Origin: an uncultured Streptococcus sp.
GTDB taxonomy: Bacteria; Bacillota; Bacilli; Lactobacillales; Streptococcaceae
Assembly: GCA_934216185.1 (NCBI GenBank)
Contig: CAKQBM010000048.1
Coordinates: forward strand, 1-12,026
Direction: 5' to 3'
Length of the DNA: 12,026 nucleotides
Shown here: positions 1-6,405 of the stretch, piece after piece
Layout of the letters: the number at the start of each line of letters is the position of its first letter
How positions within the stretch are numbered: the stretch's first letter is position 1
Notes under the pieces: generated by a model
The model's input: only the letters and a program-made list of their open reading frames with translations
Told to the model about the DNA's origin: nothing
Databases searched by the model: none
Translations under genes and position numbers: made by a program

Positions 1-12
1 CTCCTACTTTTG

Positions 13-28
13 ATGCAAACGTTTGCAT
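13..28. promoter_or_regulatory. Perfect 16-bp LacI/MalR-family operator palindrome
   Basis: ATGCAAACGTTTGCAT is its own reverse complement. The GCAAACGTTTGC core is the operator type bound by LacI-family repressors, and it matches the type recognised by pneumococcal MalR. It lies between the -10 box and the ribosome binding site of the leftward gene, a normal place for repression by roadblock. The cognate regulator cannot be told from the site alone. Confidence 0.7.
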
Positions 29-41
29 ACCTTATGTAATT

Positions 42-69
42 ATTATAGCATCTTTTACTGATTTGTAAA
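42..69 (-). promoter_or_regulatory. Leftward promoter for a gene beginning just outside the window
   Basis: On the minus strand a -35 box TTTACA (64-69) and a -10 box TATAAT (42-47) are separated by 16 bases. An AGGAG ribosome binding site lies at 1-5, so the coding region starts within a few bases beyond the left edge. The -35 box overlaps a cre-like sequence and a LacI-type operator lies downstream of the -10 box, so transcription is probably sugar-controlled. The product is unknown because the gene is not in the window. Confidence 0.75.
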
Positions 70-78
70 GCGCTTTCC
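65..78. promoter_or_regulatory. cre-like site overlapping the -35 box
   Basis: The symmetric core AAAGCGCTTT followed by C resembles the catabolite-responsive element bound by CcpA, but the outer TG and final W of the consensus do not match. It overlaps the -35 box of the leftward promoter, consistent with carbon catabolite repression. Moderate support only. Confidence 0.45.
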
Positions 79-104
79 TTAACTTTTTTTGATTTTTTTA
101 AAAA

Positions 105-135
105 AAGTTAAAACCCCAGTAAAACCGGGGCTTTT
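105..135 (-). terminator. Rho-independent terminator of the AEC transporter gene
   Basis: On the minus strand, shortly after the stop codon at 144, a CCCC/GGGG stem flanked by AAAA/TTTT (110-117 with 127-135, one bulged base, nine-base loop) is followed by TTTT and further T runs. Position and orientation fit the transporter gene. Confidence 0.8.
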
Positions 136-143
136 GATACGTA

Positions 144-1082
144 TTAAGCCATCAAAACCATGAGAATAGGAATCACCACCATGGTTGCAAGTGTTGTCTC
201 CGTCACCATGACTGCAGCGTAATCACTATCTGCTCCGTAGAGTTTGGCAACCACAGGGGCATTGGTCATAACAGGCATAGCAGACTGGATGATAAAGACT
301 TGCTTCATCAAAGTTGGTAAGGGTGACCAATAAACGATAACAGCCATCAAAAGCGGGGCAACCACAAAGCGTCCCAGCAAAATCAGTAACTGGTCCTTTT
401 TAAGAACCAACTGCTTGACACCTGCATTGGATACTGACAAACCGATGAAAATCATAGATAAAGGAGTCGTTAAACTACCTAAATACTGCAAGTCACTGGC
501 TAAAAAGCTTGGTAATTTAATATGGAGGATAACAATAATAAGGCCTAACATGAAGCCCATTAGAGGGGGGGAGAAGATTTTTTTCAGACTTGTTCTTAAA
601 TCAAATTCAGCATCTCCTTCCCCATCACGTTGGATGAGGTAGGTCCCCAAGGTCCAGAAAAAGGTCGTATTGCACATATAATAGATAAGAACATAGGGGA
701 TACTAGCATCGCCAAAGAGGGCTTGATTGATAGGGAGCCCCACAAAAATGGTATTCGAATTAAAAAACATGGAAATAAAGAGACCACGACGCTCCTTTTT
801 CACTGCAAAAATTCTAGCCACCGCTGTCGCAATCCCGAGTAAAATCACCATAGAAAGTGTAGGAAAACGCAATTCCGGCAACATTTTAAGTAGGTCTGCT
901 GCTGTGAAACGCTGTGTAATCGTATAGAGCATGTAACAAGGCAGGGCAATTTGAGTGACTAGCTTAGCTATAAGCCCACGTGACTTGTCGTCAAACCAGC
1001 CTTTTTCACCCATTACAAATCCCACTAAAATCATTCCTAGAATGACCATAATACCAGAAATACTGGTCCAAAAAACGGCCAC
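144..1082 (-). CDS. AEC (auxin efflux carrier) family permease
   Basis: A 312-residue, very hydrophobic protein of about ten membrane helices, arranged as two halves with a short polar middle (around residues 150-165, QRDGEGDAEF). The sequence FNSNTIFVGLPINQALFG near residue 107 is the conserved asparagine/GLP element of the AEC family (TC 2.A.69), which includes bacterial malate and malonate permeases such as MleP and MdcF; the substrate here is unknown but an organic anion is plausible. The start is a GTG at 1080-1082, chosen because GAGAGGG lies six bases upstream; there is no ATG at that place. The gene is alone on its strand, with its own promoter and terminator, and its ordinary base composition contrasts with the AT-rich block beyond the IS remnant. 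Family is well supported, substrate is not. Confidence 0.85.
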   Translation of the reverse strand: MAVFWTSISGIMVILGMILVGFVMGEKGWFDDKSRGLIAKLVTQIALPCYMLYTITQRFTAADLLKMLPELRFPTLSMVILLGIATAVARIFAVKKERRGLFISMFFNSNTIFVGLPINQALFGDASIPYVLIYYMCNTTFFWTLGTYLIQRDGEGDAEFDLRTSLKKIFSPPLMGFMLGLIIVILHIKLPSFLASDLQYLGSLTTPLSMIFIGLSVSNAGVKQLVLKKDQLLILLGRFVVAPLLMAVIVYWSPLPTLMKQVFIIQSAMPVMTNAPVVAKLYGADSDYAAVMVTETTLATMVVIPILMVLMA

Positions 1083-1124
1083 AAAATACCCTCTCTTCCT
1101 TTTTCTACTGATAGGAACAGTTTA

Positions 1125-1130
1125 AGTATA
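1125..1130 (-). promoter_or_regulatory. Probable extended -10 box of the AEC gene
   Basis: TATACT on the minus strand preceded by TGT gives an extended -10 element 42 bases upstream of the GTG start. No good -35 hexamer is seen at 17 bases, which fits an extended -10 promoter. Confidence 0.45.
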
Positions 1131-1242
1131 ACATAAAGAAAGCTGAATTTTGGAAATGCAGTAACCATCACAATTCATACTACAAAAAAGTCCCATATGA
1201 CTTATAATGAAAAGCGACCAAACCCTCATTAGAAAGAATCAT

Positions 1243-2181
1243 ATGGAACAGCTTCATTTTATCACAAAACTACTCAACCTAAAAGACCCTAACATCACTA
1301 TTCTTGATGAGGTCAATCAAGAAATCCTAGCTGAGCTAGATTATCCAGCCCCTCTCTGTCCCTTCTGCTCTGGACAAATGGCCAAGTGTGACTTCCAAAA
1401 AGCCTCTAAAATTCCTTATTTGGAGGTTGCTGGCTATAAAGTACTCATTCGTCTGAAAAAACGCCGTTTCAGATGCAAAGACTGTTGGAAAGCGAGGGGC
1501 GCTGAGACACCTCTTGTAAAGAAAAACCATCAAATATCCGAGGTTATTAACCAAAAAATCTCTCTGACTGCTATTGCGGAACAACTGTCTGTCTCAACCT
1601 CGACTGTCATCCGAAACCATTTCCTTCACTACACCAGAGAGGTCAGAGGACAAGTCAAGGTCATTACCATGGACATGGTCTCCCCTTACTATCATCTGGC
1701 GCAATCACTTTTTCCCAATGCCAAGATCGTACTAGATTGATTCCACATTGTCCAACATTTGGGGCGGGCTATGAATCTGGCGCATATCCAAATCATGAAT
1801 CAGATGGAGCACAAATCTCATGAGTATTGTGCCATCAAGCGTTATTGGAAACTGATTCAACAAGATAGTCGTCAACTGAATGATAAACGTTTTTATCGTC
1901 CAACTTTCCGTATGCATCTAACCAATAAAGAGATTGTTCAAAAACTAATCAGAGGAACTTAAAAAACACTACGAGATTTACCAACTCTTACTCTTTTATT
2001 TCCAAGAGAAACACGCAGACCACTTCTTCGGATTGATACAAGAGACCTATCCTTCTGTTCATCCGCTTTTTCAAACGGTCTTTAGGACATTTCTTAGACA
2101 CAAGCAATACATCGAAAATGCACTAGAAACGGACTATTCAAACGCAAAACTGGAGGCTACTAATAAGTTGATCAAAGAGCC
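1243..2181 (+). pseudogene. Decayed ISL3-family transposase
   Basis: Three reading-frame pieces match one streptococcal ISL3-type transposase (normally about 420 residues). Piece one starts at ATG 1243 (MEQLHFITKLL), just after AGAAAGAATCAT, and carries the N-terminal zinc-binding cysteines (CPFC and CKDC) and a helix-turn-helix region (ISLTAIAEQLSVSTSTVIR). At 1606-1614 the text jumps from STVIR to NHFLHY, so roughly 70 residues expected in the family, including the first catalytic Asp, are missing. At 1738-1740 a TGA replaces the Arg codon expected between VLD and FHIVQHL. A frameshift with small loss occurs near 1947 (IVQKLI to SEELKKHY). The 3' end is lost after KLEATNKLIK near 2172. It cannot encode an active transposase. 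It separates the AEC gene from the lanthipeptide cluster and marks a site of past recombination. The family call is from recalled sequence similarity. Confidence 0.85.
2173..2181 (+). repeat. Possible outer tip of the ISL3 right inverted repeat
   Basis: CAAAGAGCC matches, as I recall it, the outer end of inverted repeats of streptococcal ISL3 elements (GGCTCTTTG on the other strand). It directly follows the truncated transposase text, as if a deletion joined the coding region to the IS end at shared CAAAG. No matching left repeat was found upstream of 1243. Confidence 0.35.
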
Positions 2182-2184
2182 ACA

Positions 2185-2216
2185 AAAACACCAAGCATCT
2201 TTGTACTCAGTGTTTT
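2185..2216 (-). terminator. Probable terminator of the lanthipeptide operon
   Basis: On the minus strand AAAACACTGAG pairs with CTTGGTGTTTT (two G-U pairs) across a ten-base loop and is followed by TTTTT. It is better paired on this strand than on the other. It lies about 110 bases after the lanP stop codon, with no stronger hairpin between. Confidence 0.55.
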
Positions 2217-2324
2217 ATACGAAATATAGAGAATAGAGCAGTACAGTCTTTTTGCTAAACAAGAATAATATATAATACCAATATATTTAATCCCCCTAGT
2301 CTATCAGCCAAAAATTAAATAAAT

Positions 2325-3962
2325 CTAGTTATATTCCTTAAGTCTTAATCTATCAATGTTTAAAATTACCGTTATAGATACAGACCATATTAAAATGATA
2401 GCACTATTGATATCATAACTATCTGTGTCCATTCCTAGATTTGGTAAGCAAACTTTATCTGTTACCCTAGATTTAACTACATTATTTATTGTAAATTGAG
2501 TCTTTAACAAAGATTTAGCATTCCCTGCCTTATTGCTACCATTATCTCCTAGATATCCATTTTGATAGCCATTAGTACTTGTTTGAAAAACGTGAACATA
2601 TGTTCTAATCTCATTGCGAATTAGATTAGACATTAACAATACATTTAATCCATCTATCTCAGTTGCCAATGGTAGAATCTGTGATATAGTTAAACTAGAC
2701 TTTTTATGTAGATTATATTTATCAATATATGCCGCTAACATACCTGTCACTTTTGCAGCAGCTAAAGAATTTCCATAAAGAAATTGATAATCAGACTTAC
2801 CTGCAGTTATAATCCAATCACTTAGAGGATATCCACTTAGTAGAAACTCACTATATTCCATTGAAGTAAAATGAGTTGTAGTCCCAGCAGGAGAATAAAT
2901 AATATTACGACTAAAATTTGAAAAATCTGAACGTTTTCCGTTAATATCAATACCACCAACATTAATAACTGTTGGGATCGAAGAGAATACATCAACAACT
3001 GATCCTAAAATTTTAACATTGTTACCTTTTATAAAAAAATCCAATAATTCATTACTATCATCTAAATCTAATGAATCATTTCCTACTGCAGCCACTACAG
3101 TAACACCTTTTTCAAATGCATATCTAAGGGCATCCTCATACAAATGATATTCATCATAATCATTTCCACCCTCATCGTACTCCCCAGAAAGCATCAAATA
3201 TTTACCTAAACTCAAATTTATTATATCATTACCATCATCAACTGCATCTCTAATTGCTTGAATTATCCATTCAGTTTTTGCTGGTCTGGTATCAAATACC
3301 CTATAAATATTAATCTGAGCAAAAGGATATATTCCTTGTAAATCCTTATTTCCTATTATTTGTGAAACAACTGCTGTCCCATGGCCGATTTTATCAGTAA
3401 TATCTGATTCTACCTCTTTAGTATTGTCATATTGAGGTACATAATTTTTCATTATCGAAAAGTTATTTCTATCAAAATCAAACTCATCCACATTCACTCC
3501 TGAATCAATAACTGCGATTTGGACTTTATTTTCTCCCGGAGACAGGTAGGAATATGCATTTCCAGAATCAGTGACCATTTGAATATCCCACTGCATATCC
3601 CATAATGTGGGTGCACTATGATTAGTTGAGGTAAGAGTCTGGTCTTCACGTTCACTTAATATGGGTACACTATGATTAGTTGAGGTAAGAGCCTGGTCTT
3701 CACGTTCACTTAATGTGGGTACACTATGATTAGTTGAGGTAAGAGCCTGGTCTTCACGAGCATTATAATCAAAGTTGTCAGAAAGACCACCAAAATTTTC
3801 TCTGCTACTTTCTAAATCCAACCTCTCCACATTAGATGATTGAGATTTTTCAACCTCTTCATAACCTATAGAACCCGTCACTGGTTCTTCAGCAAAAACA
3901 TTTTTTATCCCCAGATTACTCCCTATAAACAACAGACATATCCAAAAGAAATATTTTTTCAT
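2325..3962 (-). CDS. lanP: Subtilisin-like lanthipeptide leader protease (LanP, CylA-like)
   Basis: A 545-residue secreted serine protease of family S8. A signal peptide (residues 1-24, hydrophobic core FFWICLLFIG, likely cut after VFA) is followed by a propeptide to about residue 122 with three 18-residue repeats. The catalytic domain shows Asp153 (AVIDSGV), His194 (GHGTAVVS), oxyanion Asn295 (AAVGND) and Ser399 (YGNSLAAAKVTG). The C-terminus has a hydrophobic helix (SAIILIWSVSITVILNI) and a basic tail (DRLRLKEYN) preceded by LPNLG, which looks like a sortase signal with Thr replaced by Leu. By analogy with CylA and NisP it should act outside the cell and remove the last leader residues (GDVQPR) from the exported peptide. 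Its ATG overlaps the stop of the preceding small gene by four bases (ATGA), with GAGG seven bases upstream, so the two are translationally coupled. Confidence 0.9.
   Translation of the reverse strand: MKKYFFWICLLFIGSNLGIKNVFAEEPVTGSIGYEEVEKSQSSNVERLDLESSRENFGGLSDNFDYNAREDQALTSTNHSVPTLSEREDQALTSTNHSVPILSEREDQTLTSTNHSAPTLWDMQWDIQMVTDSGNAYSYLSPGENKVQIAVIDSGVNVDEFDFDRNNFSIMKNYVPQYDNTKEVESDITDKIGHGTAVVSQIIGNKDLQGIYPFAQINIYRVFDTRPAKTEWIIQAIRDAVDDGNDIINLSLGKYLMLSGEYDEGGNDYDEYHLYEDALRYAFEKGVTVVAAVGNDSLDLDDSNELLDFFIKGNNVKILGSVVDVFSSIPTVINVGGIDINGKRSDFSNFSRNIIYSPAGTTTHFTSMEYSEFLLSGYPLSDWIITAGKSDYQFLYGNSLAAAKVTGMLAAYIDKYNLHKKSSLTISQILPLATEIDGLNVLLMSNLIRNEIRTYVHVFQTSTNGYQNGYLGDNGSNKAGNAKSLLKTQFTINNVVKSRVTDKVCLPNLGMDTDSYDINSAIILIWSVSITVILNIDRLRLKEYN
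3605..3766 (-). repeat. Three tandem 54-bp repeats in the lanP propeptide
   Basis: Three head-to-tail 54-base units (3605-3658, 3659-3712, 3713-3766) differ at only a few positions, apart from the last 3' bases of the outer unit. They encode residues 70-123 as units of the form EDQALTSTNHSVPTLSER. The first two units end in SER and the next begins with ED; residues before the first unit are NAR. Near identity indicates recent expansion, so the copy number may vary between strains. Confidence 0.95.
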
Positions 3963-4141
3963 TTATTAGCCTCATGAATTCCAAAAAACAAAGCACAAAA
4001 ATTTAATATTTGAATTGAGAATACAAGAAGACAGAAAACTGTTTTTAAGTTTCCTTCAGGTAGGAAAAACCATACCGCAAGATAAGCAAATAGTAACACA
4101 GTGGAATCGAATTGACCAATTAATTGTAACGATTTTTTCAT
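3959..4141 (-). CDS. Small two-helix membrane protein, candidate immunity factor
   Basis: Sixty residues from the ATG at 4141, which has AAGGAG (4148-4153) six bases upstream; an upstream in-frame ATG at 4192 has AGG only two bases away and is unlikely. Two membrane helices are visible: about residues 11-28 (STVLLFAYLAVWFFLP) and 33-55 (TVFCLLVFSIQILNFCALFF), joined by a short EGNLK turn. The start is basic (MKK) and the end polar (HEANK). I do not recognise a family. It lies between lanT and lanP and overlaps lanP by four bases. Since the window has no LanFEG transporter or known LanI, self-protection is the most likely role, but an accessory role in export or in placing the protease is also possible. 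Confidence 0.7.
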   Translation of the reverse strand: MKKSLQLIGQFDSTVLLFAYLAVWFFLPEGNLKTVFCLLVFSIQILNFCALFFGIHEANK

Positions 4142-4164
4142 AAGTAACTCCTTAAGTACATAGC

Positions 4165-4251
4165 CTAACGCAAATCTATCAAAATTGTGCATTTCCTAGT
4201 TGCGCAATAATGAGATATTCGTTTCATTTTTTGAATTTCTTCAGATACCAT
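4165..4251 (-). CDS. Possible 28-residue cationic peptide (doubtful)
   Basis: In the gap between lanT and the small membrane gene, an ATG opens a frame starting MVSEEIQKMKRISHYC and ending in KCTILIDLR before TAG. It has two Cys and several Lys/Arg. There is no convincing ribosome binding site (only GTAAGA before the ATG). It may be chance, a decayed gene, or a translated leader. Listed for completeness. Confidence 0.2.
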   Translation of the reverse strand: MVSEEIQKMKRISHYCATRKCTILIDLR

Positions 4252-4265
4252 TCTTACAAATTATT

Positions 4266-6386
4266 CTACTCTTTTTTTTTCCTTTGAGCAATGTACAATT
4301 TATAATAAGAACCCCTTTTTTTCATTAACTCATTATGTGTCCCAGACTCTATAATTTTACCGTCTTCAAGGAAATAAATTATATTTGAATTTTTTATTGT
4401 AGATAGTCTATGAGCTACTAAAATTTGAGTAGAAAATATCTCATCCAATTTCATTGAGATTTTGTTCTCAGTGATAAAATCTAAGGATGAGGTACCTTCG
4501 TCACTTATTAATATATCTCCTTGATATAACATAGCTATAGCGATTGCAATCCTTTGCTTCTGTCCACCAGAAATATTCTTTGAAATAGCTGACACTTTAG
4601 TATTTAAGCCAAGTGGAAAAGATTCAATATCCTGTTCGAGTTGAGCGTTCTTCAAAGACTGCAAAATTTGATCACTGTCGCAATCTCCATCTAATGTCAA
4701 ATTAGAATAAATGGTATCGTCCATTAATTCTGCATCTTGTGGGATATAACTTATTTTACTTCTATAAGATAGGAGGTTTAGTAGATCTAATGCTTGACCA
4801 TTTACTAAAACCTCTCCATCTATGGGTTCATACAATCTTGATAATAGCTTCAATACAGTACTTTTTCCTGAACCTGATTCACCAACAAATGCAATTTTTT
4901 CACCTCTATTTATTTCAAAATTAATATTTGATAAAACATTTTTAGCATTATCTGAGTATCTAAACGAAACATCTCTAAACTCAATTTTTTTTATATAATC
5001 AACTGAATCAGAATTCATATTCTGAACCTCAGATTTAGTACTATAGATATCATTAATTCTAGTGAGAATATTCCGTATTAATTCAAAGCTGGTAACATTT
5101 TGAAATAATGAGGTTTGTTTACCAATCAAAGTAGATGAAATAAAATATAATGTCACCTTTTCTCCAACAGTATTGTTATCTAAAAGACCAATATATATGC
5201 TAATATACAAAATAATTAATGGAGCCATCAAGCTCAAAAAATCTAATACTAAAGAGTTTAAAAAAGATAATCCTTCTCCTCTTTGAAAGTTAGATATAAA
5301 ACTATTCAATTGTGTTTCAAACTTTTTTAAAATATTATTTTCTTTAGCTGTCGTTTTAAGATACTCAAGATTCTTAATTAATTCAATTTGAATTTGAAGT
5401 AAACTGCTCTGCTTATCCATAATTTTTTGATTTATTACTAGTATCTTTTTATTAATACTTGATATATACATATATGTCCCTATCGATAAGACAGTAATTA
5501 TAACACCATAATTATAATTTAATATATATAAATATATAAGCAAAGCAAAACATGTACCTCCATCTAATACTAAATTGACAATACCATTTGAAATGAGCGA
5601 TCTAATAGATGTTAATAGACTTACCCTATATAATATCTCACTCTCTCCTCTCGAATTGAAAAAAGTAAATGGTAGTGCTAGTATCTTACTAAATAAACTG
5701 AAATTTAAATGTTTGTCTAACTCCACTTCAAGTTTAATAAATATCAGATTTCTTATATATGAAGCAATTAAATAAACAATTGATATAGTGACTGCAATTT
5801 TTAAATATAAATGACTATCTCCCCCATTTAGATTATCAATAGTATTTTGAATCATAAATGTAACAGAAATAGTTGTTACATAGACAATAAGTGAAAAAAA
5901 AAGTAATTGTAATAACTTTAACTTGTTAATTTTTAGTGGTTCAAGAAAGTATTCCCACTGATTTTCTTTAATATTCTTACGAACAAAGTGGCTATCCAAG
6001 CTTGGAAGTAAAAAATAGGAAAATTTCTCTACCAAGCCCGTGATATCTAAACTATATTTACCAACAGCTGGATCGTAAACTCTATACTTTTTTCCAGATT
6101 TTCTTTGAATAACCGAAAAATGGTTTGATTCAACATCTAGCCCTATAACTGGGACACCATATTCTAACTGTCCATATTCTTGATTATTTATAACTTTTGA
6201 TGAGATTCCTTCTCCTAAAAGTAATTTTATAATCTGTGTCACATTCATTCCATCCCGACCTAAATTGATCTTATCACGAAGATAACTTAATGAAATATTC
6301 GAATTATAATATGACATTAACATCACAATACATGATAGCCCACAATCAGTTTCATTGATTTGTCGACAATATTTTACTTTAGCCAT
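4266..6386 (-). CDS. lanT: Lanthipeptide exporter with C39 leader peptidase domain (LanT)
   Basis: About 706 residues of the bacteriocin-exporting ABC type. The N-terminal C39 peptidase has Gln9, Cys15 (ETDCGLSC), His89 (SNHFSVI) and Asp105 (RVYDPA), so it should be active. Several membrane helices follow (residues about 155-430, beginning LLFFSLIVYVTTISVTFM). The ATPase has Walker A GESGSGKST near 505, Q-loop YIPQD, signature ISGGQKQR near 608, Walker B ILISDE followed by GTSSLD near 629 (Gly in place of the usual Pro), and the AHRLST switch His near 658. It should cut the precursor at the GAS/GDVQ junction while pumping it out. The start is ATG 6386 because GAGGG (6392-6396) lies five bases upstream; a GTG four codons earlier overlaps that site and lacks its own. 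It begins 19 bases after the lanM stop codon, so the two are cotranscribed. Confidence 0.93.
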   Translation of the reverse strand: MAKVKYCRQINETDCGLSCIVMLMSYYNSNISLSYLRDKINLGRDGMNVTQIIKLLLGEGISSKVINNQEYGQLEYGVPVIGLDVESNHFSVIQRKSGKKYRVYDPAVGKYSLDITGLVEKFSYFLLPSLDSHFVRKNIKENQWEYFLEPLKINKLKLLQLLFFSLIVYVTTISVTFMIQNTIDNLNGGDSHLYLKIAVTISIVYLIASYIRNLIFIKLEVELDKHLNFSLFSKILALPFTFFNSRGESEILYRVSLLTSIRSLISNGIVNLVLDGGTCFALLIYLYILNYNYGVIITVLSIGTYMYISSINKKILVINQKIMDKQSSLLQIQIELIKNLEYLKTTAKENNILKKFETQLNSFISNFQRGEGLSFLNSLVLDFLSLMAPLIILYISIYIGLLDNNTVGEKVTLYFISSTLIGKQTSLFQNVTSFELIRNILTRINDIYSTKSEVQNMNSDSVDYIKKIEFRDVSFRYSDNAKNVLSNINFEINRGEKIAFVGESGSGKSTVLKLLSRLYEPIDGEVLVNGQALDLLNLLSYRSKISYIPQDAELMDDTIYSNLTLDGDCDSDQILQSLKNAQLEQDIESFPLGLNTKVSAISKNISGGQKQRIAIAIAMLYQGDILISDEGTSSLDFITENKISMKLDEIFSTQILVAHRLSTIKNSNIIYFLEDGKIIESGTHNELMKKRGSYYKLYIAQRKKKE

Positions 6387-6405
6387 AATAACCCTCACTC
6401 GTAAA

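Noticed and set aside
415..927. Several overlapping open frames on both strands inside the AEC gene
   Set aside because: They overlap a well-conserved transporter in other frames and have no family signature.
1203..1208. TATAAT upstream of the transposase remnant
   Set aside because: It may be the old IS promoter, but no -35 box is convincing and the gene is dead, so it is not listed.
3605..3766. CRISPR-like short tandem array
   Set aside because: The units are directly adjacent without spacers and encode in-frame protein repeats in lanP.
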